A DNA stretch of 64,000 bases, taken from positions 92,933-156,932 of the forward strand of contig NW_026529251.1 of the NCBI RefSeq assembly GCF_026262505.1, written 5' to 3'. The notes beneath the pieces are model-generated. The model made no database searches and was not told the origin of the DNA. It saw only the letters and a program-made list of their open reading frames with translations. The translations under genes and the position numbers were made by a program. Within the stretch, counting starts at the first letter, position 1. Every line of letters begins with the position of its first letter. Shown here piece by piece: positions 8,227-17,145 of this stretch. Origin of the DNA: Trichomonas vaginalis G3 (lineage: Eukaryota; Parabasalia; Trichomonadida; Trichomonadidae).

Positions 8227-9045
8227 ATGAATTTTACAAAACCACCGTTACCGTTCTTTGGAAATAAGAGTAGATGTAAAGATATTCTATTGAGAGAACT
8301 TAAGAAACTACCGAATGGTCTAACATTTGTAGATTTGTTCGGTGGAAGTTTCTATATATCCCATTTATGTCATATAATATTCCCAGACTCAAAGATTATA
8401 TGCAATGACTTCGACAACTATATGGACCGTCTCAAACATATACCAGACACAAACAATATATTGAAAGAGTTAAAAGAAAAGATACCTATAGGTAAGATGG
8501 AACGTATACCATTAGATAAGAAAAATATTGTGAGAGAGGTTTTGAAAAAAGCAGAATATATAGACTGGAATAGTATATCTGCTAGACTATTATATAGTGG
8601 TGCTATAAGAGTTCATGACATTGAAACACTTATGTCAAAAGTTTTATATCTTAACTATACAAATGTTTTCAAAGAGGACATAGAAAAATATATTGAGGGT
8701 ATAGAGTTTGTGAGATGTCATTGGACAGATTTGTATGAAAAATATAAAGACAAGGAAAATGTTTTCTTTATAGTGGACCCGCCGTTCTATAACACATGGG
8801 ATTTTCAATACCAAGTAGACTGGACTTTGAGAGACTCTTTAGAAACTTTAGACGTTATACATAACCATCCATGCTTTTACTTTACATCCGATAAAAGTGG
8901 TTTGGAAACCGTTATGAGATGGTTAGAGGACATACATGACTATGAGTTTATATATGACAAGATAGAATATGAGAGAGGTCCTATAAACTGGAGAAAGTGT
9001 CACAATAAAGAAATTTTATTAGTAAGTAAATGTGGTTTGAAATAG
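8227..9045 (+). CDS. Dam-like DNA adenine-N6 methyltransferase
   Basis: The 272-residue protein belongs to the D12/Dam class. PPLPFFGNKSR near residue 6 and FVDLFGGSF near 34 form the AdoMet pocket, and DPPFYNTW near 183 is the DPPY-type catalytic motif. The family transfers a methyl group to N6 of adenine in a short DNA site. Trichomonas is known for abundant 6mA and for Dam-type enzymes related to Maverick genes, which fits. The length equals the copy in Maverick C with only a few substitutions. The start follows a TATATAA stretch at 8219. A role in marking or protecting element DNA, or in silencing, is inference. Confidence 0.9.
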   Translation: MNFTKPPLPFFGNKSRCKDILLRELKKLPNGLTFVDLFGGSFYISHLCHIIFPDSKIICNDFDNYMDRLKHIPDTNNILKELKEKIPIGKMERIPLDKKNIVREVLKKAEYIDWNSISARLLYSGAIRVHDIETLMSKVLYLNYTNVFKEDIEKYIEGIEFVRCHWTDLYEKYKDKENVFFIVDPPFYNTWDFQYQVDWTLRDSLETLDVIHNHPCFYFTSDKSGLETVMRWLEDIHDYEFIYDKIEYERGPINWRKCHNKEILLVSKCGLK

Positions 9046-9161
9046 GACTACTTGTTTTAGGTTTTTTCCATTGTGTCATTTATTTATTTGACGTGGCAGA
9101 AAAGTACAGAGAATATGAAGATGAACCAATGCCTGCAAATGTTCAGTATATGTACTCGTAA
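9030..9161 (+). CDS. 43-residue membrane microprotein overlapping the methylase end
   Basis: An ATG inside the last codons of the methylase opens a +1-frame ORF of 43 residues with one hydrophobic segment (residues 4-20, GLLVLGFFHCVIYLF) and an acidic tail. The same ORF is kept in Maverick C (58145-58276) with one apparent substitution. Such preservation in an element with many interrupted genes supports a real small membrane protein. Function is unknown. Confidence 0.6.
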   Translation: MWFEIGLLVLGFFHCVIYLFDVAEKYREYEDEPMPANVQYMYS

Positions 9162-9184
9162 GAGATATTTTTATCTAATATTAA

Positions 9185-9547
9185 ATGGACGCACAGAACT
9201 TAGCGAATGCACAGCAACCTGGACAACCAAACCCGGAGAATATTCCAAATGAAGTTAGAATACAAACTGCAATGGCAAACTATGGTCAAGTGCCAACAGA
9301 TGTACAAATGCAAACTGCCATGTCAAATGACGCTGCGTTAGGTTTGCCACCATGGTATGCAAATATGAGATGGAAAGAGTTTTATACAAACCCTGAAGTG
9401 GGATATAAACAACTTTATGCAGATGACGCGAACACAGGAGTTGACCCAGAATATGTTTTCTACCAGAGGAGAAACAGAATGTATGAGCTCCAGTTAAAGA
9501 ATGCTATGGAACTCAACAGGAAACGTAAGAGACTAGGCGGACATTAG
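9185..9547 (+). CDS. 120-residue Maverick protein, unrecognised
   Basis: The Gln/Asn/Pro-rich N-terminus contains a twofold repeat (RIQTAMANYGQ and QMQTAMSNDAA, residues ~25-50), followed by an aromatic middle and a basic C-terminus (NRKRKRLGGH). It is identical, as far as can be judged by eye, to the copy at 57759-58121. Context between other small virion-like genes suggests a structural role. Confidence 0.65.
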   Translation: MDAQNLANAQQPGQPNPENIPNEVRIQTAMANYGQVPTDVQMQTAMSNDAALGLPPWYANMRWKEFYTNPEVGYKQLYADDANTGVDPEYVFYQRRNRMYELQLKNAMELNRKRKRLGGH

Positions 9548-9565
9548 ATTTTTACATATAGTAAA

Positions 9566-9808
9566 ATGGGTTTCTTCAGTAGTATTGGAAACTTCTTCAG
9601 AAGAGTTGGAAGAGGTATATGGAATGGAATAAAATCTGTCGGAAGAGGAGTATGGAACGGTGTCAAAAATATTGGTAAAAGAGTAGGTCAGTTCGTTGGT
9701 ATTATACCTAAAGACCCTGAACCAGAAGAACAAGCTCCTGTTATACAACAGCCTGAACCTGCACCACAGTCTAGTTGGCAACCAAATCCAACACCTCAAC
9801 CGTATTAA
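9566..9808 (+). CDS. 80-residue amphipathic virion-like peptide
   Basis: The N-terminal half is built of repeated amphipathic units (GRGIWNGIKSVG, then GRGVWNGVKNIG) with Gly, Trp and basic residues; the C-terminal half is Pro/Gln/Glu rich and ends in PQPY. The pattern resembles membrane-lytic peptides such as those inside adenovirus particles. This is an analogy of composition only. The Maverick C copy (57498-57740) differs at a few positions. Confidence 0.65.
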   Translation: MGFFSSIGNFFRRVGRGIWNGIKSVGRGVWNGVKNIGKRVGQFVGIIPKDPEPEEQAPVIQQPEPAPQSSWQPNPTPQPY

Positions 9809-9812
9809 AAAA

Positions 9813-10661
9813 TTATATTTTTACCGTTCGATAGTAGTTGTATATGAAACTAAGTTCTAAGTAAAACGCATGGTATAATGGAATTATTCTTTTTCTTCCA
9901 TCTGTAGTAAACCATACTTGAAAGTCTGAAATACTTCCACTTGGTGGTTCGTATAACTTTGTAGGTTTTTCGTAAAAGTCATTTGCCAAGCATAAAAAAG
10001 AGTTTTGGGCGCCAGAAAATGAAGCATGAACAATAATAGCAGCTGGGTCGAAAACATCTTTAAATAAATATGGTTCATCTCTTGCATATCGACTGTAAAT
10101 ATTTGCTAAAGGAAGTTCGACTTTCTGATTTAACATTCTTTGCAAATAATACCATGACATTGCAGTGAATTCTGTATATATTTGTTCGTCTTTATTTGGA
10201 TTGTTTTCGTAGATTTGAAATGACACTTGTGAATTTTGTTTGTCATATACAATTCTCACATAAAGTGTGCTCTCGGTATTTGCATATTCATCAGCATATT
10301 TTGCATAACATGAATTTATTTTATCTTCTATATTTTTTAACGCAGTCTGTAGAGAAGATGAAAGGTCAACTTGTATTAGCTCAATTTCTTCCCACATTTT
10401 TCGTTTCCCTTCAGATATATAATCTATATGAAACCTTACAATAAATGGAAAACTTTTATCTTCTACAGACACAAACTTCATTCTACGAAAGCCAATAGCT
10501 TTTGTGACAGATGGGTCTCTTAGCCATCTTAATGGGTAGTCAAAACGATAGCCTTCATGCTTTACGGTCTCTGTCTCAAACTTTTGACCGACATTAGTAA
10601 AAAGTTCATCTAATGGTTTAGTTGTAGCAACTCTTGAATTTTCTTTTTCTATTGAAAGCAT
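9813..10661 (-). CDS. 282-residue beta-rich virion-like protein
   Basis: An unrecognised family with three members here: this gene, its C counterpart (56650-57493) and a paralogue in B at 15145-16003; a distant member is in A (705-1586). Shared marks are YRFDYPLRWL near residue 40, KAIGFRR near 55, HASFS and NSFLCLANDFY near 210-225, and a hydrophobic C-terminus (ELSFIYNYY). It is divergent to the fibre gene with only 18 bases between starts, and convergent with the 80-residue gene. A capsid-vertex or minor capsid role is inferred from context. Confidence 0.6.
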   Translation of the reverse strand: MLSIEKENSRVATTKPLDELFTNVGQKFETETVKHEGYRFDYPLRWLRDPSVTKAIGFRRMKFVSVEDKSFPFIVRFHIDYISEGKRKMWEEIELIQVDLSSSLQTALKNIEDKINSCYAKYADEYANTESTLYVRIVYDKQNSQVSFQIYENNPNKDEQIYTEFTAMSWYYLQRMLNQKVELPLANIYSRYARDEPYLFKDVFDPAAIIVHASFSGAQNSFLCLANDFYEKPTKLYEPPSGSISDFQVWFTTDGRKRIIPLYHAFYLELSFIYNYYRTVKI

Positions 10662-10679
10662 ATTTTATCTAGAATAAAA

Positions 10680-12065
10680 ATGTCAAATGAAACAGCGTCT
10701 ATGAGAGGAATACAACACAACCGACAACTCATTATGCAAGCTCTAAATAAGAACACAACAAACTTTTCAAACTATTCTAAGATATCTGAGTCATTGAAAG
10801 AAGGAAACTTAAAACTGACATTAAACCCAATGACAGATGAGTTTCTGTTTCAAGACAATAAGAACCATACTGTCTGTATAAATCCAACAAAAGGAACTTT
10901 AAACGAGAAACCTATAAATGAACTTCTTTTGAAAGCAGATGTTGACAACAAAGCTGACAAAGAATATGTAGACGATGCAATAGCAAAAGAAGAAGAAAGA
11001 GCTAACAATGCTTATGCAACAAAAGAACATACTCATCCTGAACTAGCAGACAAAACATATGTTGACAATAAAATGTCAAGTGAAGTGACAAGAGCTGAAA
11101 ACGAATATTCTAAAAAGACTCATATACATTCTATATCTGATATTACAAACTTACAAGAAACCTTAAACAGGAAAGCGGATGAGGAACTTGTGGCTAGTGT
11201 GTTAGCGAAGAAGGCGGATAAGGAATATGTGGATGAAAAAGATAAAGAAATTAAAGAAAAGGTTGAATGGTATCATGAATGGACATCGAAGATTTTTAAA
11301 ACTAAAGCTAATACAGGATGGGTTTCAGGATGTTTAGACCTTAAAGCAGATAAAACTTATGTTAACGATGAGTTAGAGAAGAAAGCAAATAAGACTCATA
11401 CACATAACATTTCTGACGTAAATGAACTTCAAGAAAAGTTAGAGAAGAAAGCAGACTCGAAATGGATAGCTGGATATGTAGATGCAACAAAAGAATATAT
11501 TTTCGCATGGACAGAAGGAACATACGCACAAAAATATCATAGACATAACATTTCTGACGTAAATGAACTTCAAGAAAAGTTATATGACATTGTGCTTCTA
11601 AGACAGGAACTCAATGTGCTTAAACAAAATTTGCCGAATCTTATTTACCCGGTTGGCTCATTATATGTTTCAATGAACTCTACCAGACCAGAAGTAGTAC
11701 TTGGTGTTGGAACTTGGACTCAAATAGTCGACAGGTTTTTGTATTGTGCAAACTCTTCAAAGGAAACAGGTGGAAGTAAAACGATTTCGGGTGAAAATCT
11801 ACCTGCACATAGTCACTACGTAGATTTAACTACATCTGAAGCAGGTTGGCATAAGCATAGATATTGGGATTGGACAGGAATGATAAAAGGTAAAGGATAT
11901 GATGTTAAAGACGAGGTTAAGTTTGCTATAAATTGTTACTGGAGTAACACTGAGGGAGGAGGAAGCCATACACATCGCGTTACAGGATATACGCAAACAA
12001 CGGGACAAAGTAAAGAATACATGCCACCTTACATGACAGTTTACGCATGGTATAGAATTGCTTAG
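10680..12065 (+). CDS. fibre-like protein with tail-collar C-terminus
   Basis: The 461-residue protein resembles phage tail fibres. The N-terminal ~150 residues are followed by repeated KADKxYVD and THxHxISD units (about 85-300), a helical linker, then a C-terminal domain with VGSLYVS, GVGTWTQIVDRFLY, GENLPAHSHY and a final PPYMTVYAWYRIA. His-rich AHSHY and WHKHRYW motifs are typical of collar/microcystin-dependent-protein folds that trimerise on metal. The N- and C-termini match the Maverick C copy, but the middle differs. This suggests a receptor-binding spike on a virion. Confidence 0.75.
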   Translation: MSNETASMRGIQHNRQLIMQALNKNTTNFSNYSKISESLKEGNLKLTLNPMTDEFLFQDNKNHTVCINPTKGTLNEKPINELLLKADVDNKADKEYVDDAIAKEEERANNAYATKEHTHPELADKTYVDNKMSSEVTRAENEYSKKTHIHSISDITNLQETLNRKADEELVASVLAKKADKEYVDEKDKEIKEKVEWYHEWTSKIFKTKANTGWVSGCLDLKADKTYVNDELEKKANKTHTHNISDVNELQEKLEKKADSKWIAGYVDATKEYIFAWTEGTYAQKYHRHNISDVNELQEKLYDIVLLRQELNVLKQNLPNLIYPVGSLYVSMNSTRPEVVLGVGTWTQIVDRFLYCANSSKETGGSKTISGENLPAHSHYVDLTTSEAGWHKHRYWDWTGMIKGKGYDVKDEVKFAINCYWSNTEGGGSHTHRVTGYTQTTGQSKEYMPPYMTVYAWYRIA

Positions 12066-13021
12066 TCGTCATTTTCAACTTCTTTAGCATATTCGTCAGG
12101 AGTTGTCTTATATTTGTTAGGAACTGTCTTTGAAAGTATACCACCTTGAACTTTGACAAGTTTGAAACGAGGTCTGACAATAGTAGTTTTATCTTCTGCT
12201 TGCAGTGTGTACATTTTGCCATGTTTGCCTAAAACTTCATAATATTCTCTTGTATATTCTCTCCTATTTTTACGAACACGAATGTGAGTACCTGTCGGGT
12301 TCCCATTGTTGTCATAGTCAATAGTATTTTCATATGGGTCGCGTTTAGGTATTTCTATTTTTACTTTGTCACCTTTCTGAAGTTTGAAGCCCGGCATTCT
12401 TTCTTGGTCATCCCTTTTGACTAAATTATTAAATATATAGTCTTTCTCTAAGTCAGGGTTGTTTTTCATTTCTTCGGGGGAGTGGTTTCCCAAACCTTTT
12501 TGTTTACGGCTATTGTAAATATTTAAAACTTGTCTCATCTTTGCCATGGAGAAGTGTCTATACTTGTCGTCATATGACATTTCATTTGCTTCACCACCTT
12601 GTGGTTGGTTTAAGTCTCTTAATATTTTTATACAACCGTCAATGACACCAAGAGCAGAATGGTTTTGGTCGACAATGAAATATTGGTTTACATTTTTTGA
12701 ACGCAGATAGTTTTTAATATCATCTGATTTGAAAGAACTTTCACAGTCAGATGTCAGTTTTGTTGGATGGTATTTGTCAACGAATATTGTCAAAGCAGTT
12801 TTCACATCTAAAATATTTTTGGACCATAATGGTATGGCTTCACAGTATCTTGTGTTTTGACCGATAAATATTAACCAGTATGGAGGTCCATCTTCTCTAT
12901 ACCTCGGAATGTTTTCCAAGATATCCATAAACCAAGCATTTGGTGTTGAACTAAAGATTTTTATCATGAGTGCTTTCTTTGTCGCTTTAGAAACATAGGG
13001 GTCCTTGTTTGGATTCGTCAT
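12062..13021 (-). CDS. retroviral-type (rve) integrase
   Basis: The 319-residue Polinton integrase has WFMDILENI near residue 34 (first catalytic Asp), TSDCESSF near 108 (second Asp), then a GVID helix region near 145. The C-terminal half is basic with YDNNGNPTGTHIRVRKN and YTREYYEVLGKHG, resembling the small beta-barrel DNA-binding ends of such integrases. It inserts element DNA, generating short target duplications like the 5-bp ones seen here. The stop overlaps the fibre stop by four bases. It looks whole, about 98% identical by eye to the Maverick C copy (54067-55026). Confidence 0.85.
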   Translation of the reverse strand: MTNPNKDPYVSKATKKALMIKIFSSTPNAWFMDILENIPRYREDGPPYWLIFIGQNTRYCEAIPLWSKNILDVKTALTIFVDKYHPTKLTSDCESSFKSDDIKNYLRSKNVNQYFIVDQNHSALGVIDGCIKILRDLNQPQGGEANEMSYDDKYRHFSMAKMRQVLNIYNSRKQKGLGNHSPEEMKNNPDLEKDYIFNNLVKRDDQERMPGFKLQKGDKVKIEIPKRDPYENTIDYDNNGNPTGTHIRVRKNRREYTREYYEVLGKHGKMYTLQAEDKTTIVRPRFKLVKVQGGILSKTVPNKYKTTPDEYAKEVENDD

Positions 13022-13038
13022 TTTTTACCCTATAAGAA

Positions 13039-13398
13039 ATGGGTTTATTTGGCGCATTAGCAGGAGTTGCATCCAGATTTTTGCCCGCAGTGGGAACAAT
13101 AGCCAGAGGTGCGTTTGGAATTGGAAGGAAGATTTTGAGTACATTAGGTATACTTAAAGAGAAAGCACAACCTATTATACAAACTGTACAGAAAGGTTGG
13201 GAGGTAGCACGAGATGCAACAAATCTTATTCCAAATCCTGAAACAAGAGGAAAAGTTCAAGGATGGATGGACAATGTAGGAAGACAAGCAGGAAACTATT
13301 ATAACAAAGCAAATGACTACATAACCAAGCAGGACACTATATGGACCAAGGTGAAAGATTCTTTAACAGAGGATATAACCATGCACAACAGTGGGTAA
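13039..13398 (+). CDS. hydrophobic glycine/alanine-rich virion-like protein
   Basis: The N-terminus (GALAGVASRFLPAVG, residues 4-18, continuing to ~45) is a strongly hydrophobic, helix-forming segment; the middle is amphipathic and helical, and the end contains Tyr/Asn-rich repeats. It is divergent from the integrase with 17 bases between. The counterpart in C is at 53648-54049. Composition suggests a membrane-active minor virion protein; no family is recognised. Confidence 0.6.
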   Translation: MGLFGALAGVASRFLPAVGTIARGAFGIGRKILSTLGILKEKAQPIIQTVQKGWEVARDATNLIPNPETRGKVQGWMDNVGRQAGNYYNKANDYITKQDTIWTKVKDSLTEDITMHNSG

Positions 13399-13458
13399 AC
13401 AATAACCAACCTCAACCGCCTCAAACGTGGGGAATGTAAAATTTTTTACTGAGATGAA

Positions 13459-13611
13459 ATGAACAATACAGCATTGAGACAAATGGGTTCAAGATGGATT
13501 TGTCGACTTCCAGCAGTTACACCACGTGTTTGTCAAGTTCTTCCTATACCTCAGGAAGTTTTAGACCGACTTAAAAAACCTAAACAACCAGTTGAAAACA
13601 AACCAAACTAA
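13459..13611 (+). CDS. 50-residue conserved Maverick peptide
   Basis: A small ORF (MNNTALRQMGSRWICRL...) with RxxR-like basic pieces and a Pro/Lys tail. It is preserved in Maverick C at 53476-53628 with two apparent changes. Both copies are preceded by the same leader (ATTTTTTACTGAGATGAAAT) also found before the next gene, suggesting a common promoter element. Confidence 0.6.
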   Translation: MNNTALRQMGSRWICRLPAVTPRVCQVLPIPQEVLDRLKKPKQPVENKPN

Positions 13612-13625
13612 AATTTTTTACTGAG

Positions 13626-14214
13626 ATGAAAATGACCGAAGAAGTTGAAACGGTAGATTTGACACCACAAACAAAAAGTTCAGAACCATTGTCAAAACCT
13701 GTCAAAGAACTTACAGATGAAGAGAAAAATTCAATAATAGAAAGTGCCAGGTCTGGAAATACAAACCCTAACTATAAAGTCACTTTTCATAGAAATGGAA
13801 CGGCTAGTATCTCAAAAAAGAAACAGACTCTCACAAATAAAATTGAAGTCTGAAGGAGCTTTCGAGACAACAGATGGAAAAGTTTACTTCACTGACCAAC
13901 AGTTCATTATAGAACATCTCATTGACTTAGAGTCGAAATATTCTAAACTTTACAACAAACACAAAAAGTTGAAAGGAAAACAAAAACAAATGGCATATGA
14001 TATTTATGAAGATGTTGACGACACAACTGTTCCTGCAGGTGGGGCACAGCCCGAGGAACCGAAAAGTGACGAAAAACCGATAGAAGAGGAGAGACCAAAA
14101 ACTGAAGATAAACCAAAACCAAAGTTTAGTTTCCAAACTAAACCAAGTCAACCTTCATTAGCTGGTATGGGTTGGCGTCAAAGACTTATGGCAGCAGGCG
14201 GTTATGTAAAGTAA
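13626..14214 (+). pseudogene. 194-residue acidic/basic Maverick protein, broken here
   Basis: Counterpart of the intact 194-residue gene at 52872-53456. It has an N-terminal Thr/Ser/Pro-rich part, a Lys-rich coiled-coil-like middle (SKYSKLYNKHKKLKGKQKQ), an acidic Glu/Pro/Lys stretch, and ends in LAGMGWRQRLMAAGGYVK. The B copy appears broken, with about one interruption. Function is unknown; it could be a scaffold or DNA-associated protein. Confidence 0.6.
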
Positions 14215-14244
14215 AGAAAAAAATATTTTTTTATTTTTATAAAA

Positions 14245-14490
14245 ATGCCCCCATATAGAATGGATAGAAAGTCTGCTAGAATAAAAGCAGAGTTACAAAG
14301 ATATGGTTGGAGAGTTTCGAAGAAGTTTAAATATAGGAAGGGAAGACCCATAAAAGTCTATGACAAATTGTCTGGTCTTCGCTACGAAATGGATTTGGAA
14401 ACAGCACGTGCCAATTATCCAAACAGACTAGAGAGGTTAGAAGAAGAACGTCTTATGGACATGCCTTTCGATGTGTTAAACATTGCATGA
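14245..14490 (+). pseudogene. polymerase B gene remnant
   Basis: The first ~78 residues match the start of the Maverick C polymerase region (52841 downward; MPPYRMDRKSARIKAELQRY). The rest of a polymerase is not present in B, so B is a fossil that could not have replicated without help. Confidence 0.7.
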
Positions 14491-14535
14491 AGTAAAAACG
14501 TTTTTCAAAAAAATATTTTTTTTATTTTATTTGAA

Positions 14536-15120
14536 ATGTACGCTGAGTTTGTTGGAGCAGACCGTTGGGAAACTTGTTTGTTAGATGAGAAATATGAAAT
14601 TCACTGTTGTGAGTCATTTGAAGTCAGAAACAAAAAGACAAAAAGAGTTTTAAGCGAATGGGAGCAAAAAGACGGATATGCTGATATGAAGATGGGTGGA
14701 AAACACTATCTTAAACATGTTGTCATTGCAACTCATTTTATACTGAATCCTAACAATTTACCTTTTGTAGACCATATAAACCATATAAGAAACGACAATA
14801 GACTTGAAAACTTACGTTGGGTCACTCGTTCTGAAAACAATAAGAACAAAGGCAAATTTGGAGATATTGTATTCGAATTTGTCGACGAACTAGAAGATGA
14901 AACAATTGAAATTACAGACTATGGCAAGCATACGTTTGAGTTTTACTACTATAGCGAAGAACAAGACTCTTTCTACTTTTATACCGGCGTAAACTATAGG
15001 AAATTACAAGTATATTTTACTAAGGCGGGCTATGCTTATGTAAACACTAGAGATACAGATGGAAAATACGTTCAAATACTTCTTAACAAATTCAAGAAGC
15101 TATATGGCATACCATTTTAA
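14536..15120 (+). CDS. free-standing HNH endonuclease-like protein
   Basis: The 194-residue protein contains a phage-type HNH_3 core: LKHVVIATHFI near residue 60, FVDHINHIRNDNRLENLRWV near 80-100 and SENNKNKG just after. Such proteins nick or cut DNA and are often mobile intron-less homing genes. The C-terminal ~85 residues are aromatic and unrecognised. It has no counterpart in Maverick C at this place; C has a different HNH gene (49378-50076). Preceded by an AT-rich leader (AAAAATATTTTTTTTATTTT). Confidence 0.75.
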   Translation: MYAEFVGADRWETCLLDEKYEIHCCESFEVRNKKTKRVLSEWEQKDGYADMKMGGKHYLKHVVIATHFILNPNNLPFVDHINHIRNDNRLENLRWVTRSENNKNKGKFGDIVFEFVDELEDETIEITDYGKHTFEFYYYSEEQDSFYFYTGVNYRKLQVYFTKAGYAYVNTRDTDGKYVQILLNKFKKLYGIPF

Positions 15121-15144
15121 AAAATATATTTTTACATATATTAA

Positions 15145-16003
15145 ATGCTTCAGGTTGAAAAACAAAGAACAAAAGTAGCAGATACAAAACCATTAGACTA
15201 TATCTTTACAAATGCTGGTAGGAATATATCAGATGAAGAAATTTCATCCCGAGCATACAGGTTTGACTATCCAATTCGTTGGCTTCAAAGTCCTTCAGAT
15301 GCAAAGGCAATAGGATTTAGAAGAGTTTTGTTTTCAAATAGAACTAACGCATTTATGTTCGCAGTATATTTTCATGGGCAGTATAAAGGTTCTGATGGTC
15401 TAATAGACAAATTTGACGAAATGAGAATCTTTACAGTTCGTTCAGACGAAAGTCTTGAGAAAACTCTAAATGACTTTCAAACTCAAATGAACAAATATTA
15501 TTGGGAATTTCAAGAAAAATACGACTCTTTACTAAATGGAACATACTATCTGAAACTAGAATATGACAAGATGAACTCCACCGTTTCATTTCAAAGGATT
15601 GAAATTAACCCTCCAAGAGATACAGAGTTTTTATTTTGGAAGTAGACAAACGTTCTTGGCACAATTTCTTCGGTTACTAAACCAGAACGAACCATTACCA
15701 CCAGATGGTCCATTTAAATTTATACTTCCACCAGCAGATTTGATGGTTTATAGAAACGTGTTTGACCCTCAAAATGTTATGTGTCATGCAAGTTTCAGTT
15801 CAAGCAACAATAGTTTTCTATGTATTGGTAAGGACTTTTATGACTTTGCTTCTAAATTCTACGAACCATCTAGTAACAGTTTCTCTGACTTTCAAGTTTG
15901 GTTCACAACAAATGGTGTGCAACATATTATTCCATTGTACTATGACTTTTATCTCGAATTGTCTTTCATATATAACTACAGAAAAGTGCTGAAAAAGTAT
16001 TGA
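15145..16003 (+). pseudogene. paralogue of the 282-residue virion-like protein, broken
   Basis: It shares the marks of the 9813-10661 protein in order (YRFDYPIRWLQ, KAIGFRR, CHASFS, NSFLCIGKDFY, ELSFIYNY), but with much substitution, so the duplication within the Maverick lineage is old. The frame is interrupted about once. It lies in the variable middle of B and has no counterpart at this place in C. Confidence 0.65.
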
Positions 16004-16116
16004 ATGTGAAGATATTAGAAAATAACATTTTTTCTAACATCGTAGAAAACTCATGAAAACAATTTATTTTTGACACTTTCACAAAAAACATAAAAAAGTG
16101 AGTTAAAATAAGATGT

Positions 16117-16482
16117 TTACTGAACTGGTTGGATGTCGCCTTCACAGGTTATGTAGAATGGTTGACCAGAGAAGTGGAACAGTGCTCTGAGAATTTGTAT
16201 AATTCGTGGAATTGGACTCTCTCTGTTTGGAAGTAGTATCCAAGGACGTTTGGCAAAGAACTTTATAATGGCTTCTCTTTTGGCGTCCTTTATGTCGTCG
16301 AAAGGAGTGTTTTCTGGTATTTGAATTGGAATTCCAGTCGAAATCTCGAGATTCAAGGCAGCCCTTCCCGTTATCCAACAGTTAACAAGCTTGCCTTTTA
16401 CATTCTGCCTGAGGAAGTCTTTTACGCAGTCGTTAATTTCAATTAGGTAAATTGCCTCATCTAATGGCTCGATGTTGTCCAT
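16117..16482 (-). CDS. 121-residue protein (EPLDEAIYLIEI family)
   Basis: No known domain. It begins with EPLDEAIYLIEIN, continues with GIPIQIPENTPFDDIK and ends in PNRESPIPRIIQILRALFHF and a short beta tail. It is strongly conserved in Maverick C (48354-48719), and a remnant of a third member lies at 21632-21694. In all three cases the gene faces away from a minisatellite and a Pro/Gln-rich gene on the other side. Confidence 0.6.
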   Translation of the reverse strand: MDNIEPLDEAIYLIEINDCVKDFLRQNVKGKLVNCWITGRAALNLEISTGIPIQIPENTPFDDIKDAKREAIIKFFAKRPWILLPNRESPIPRIIQILRALFHFSGQPFYITCEGDIQPVQ

Positions 16483-16770
16483 TGCTACTGTCAGTAAAAG
16501 TACTGCTACTGTCAGAAAAAGTACTGCTACTGTCAGTAAAAGTACTGCTACTGTCAGAAAAAGTACTGCTACTGTCAGTAAAAGTACTGCTAGGAGCAGT
16601 AAAAAGGAAAATTTGAGAGGGTTTTCAACGATAAAGTACTGCTACTGTCAGTAAAAGTACTGCTACTGTCAGAAAAAGTACTGCTACTGTCAGAAAAAGT
16701 ACTGCTACTGTCAGAAAAAGTACTGCTACTGTCAGTAGCAGTACTGCTAGTAGCAGAGATTTTTATCGTT
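16483..16770. repeat. 21-bp minisatellite at a divergent promoter (array 1)
   Basis: About eleven copies of a 21-bp unit (GCTACTGTCAGAAAAAGTACT and a TAAAAG variant) fill the space between the 121-residue gene (minus) and the Pro/Gln-rich gene (plus). The array is interrupted once at about 16605-16635 by GAAAATTTGAGAGGGTTTTC. There are no spacers, so it is not a CRISPR array. Confidence 0.9.
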
Positions 16771-16797
16771 GTGGTCCGATGGTTAAGCCACAAACGA

Positions 16798-17145
16798 ATG
16801 TCCCACGTCCCACCAACCCAGTCCATTCTCAATCCAGAAGAACCGAAAGCACCAGCCCCTGCACCTCAGTTCCAGCAATTCCAATCTCAATCCAAATTAC
16901 TACCAATTCCAATCTCAATCCAAATCGAAGAGAGACCAAGAGTTCGAAGAAGGTCTGAACCGCTTACGCAAAGAGTATGCTACAGCTCCAACCCTTGGTT
17001 GTTCCAGCAATTCCAATCTCAATCCAAATTACTACCAATCTCAATACAAATCGAAGAAGGTCTGAACCGCTTACGCAAAGAGTATGCCACAGCTCCAATT
17101 GAGAGAAAGTTGTTGCTAAATTCAGTAAAAATAATGTTTAGGTGA
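16798..17145 (+). pseudogene. Pro/Gln-rich MSDVPP-family gene, degraded copy
   Basis: It starts MSHVPPTQS and contains EEPKAPAPAPQFQQ, like the intact gene at 47331-47909. The copy is heavily rearranged: the segment from FQQFQSQSKLLP to LRKEYAT is present in duplicate. It looks like a decayed member of the divergent gene pair. Confidence 0.5.

Noticed and set aside
12062-13021. LTR retrotransposon, because of the retroviral-type integrase
   Set aside because: No reverse transcriptase, protease or LTR is present; rve integrases are standard in Mavericks.
16483-16770. Possible CRISPR-like array
   Set aside because: Units are contiguous 21-bp tandem copies without unique spacers, in a eukaryotic setting.
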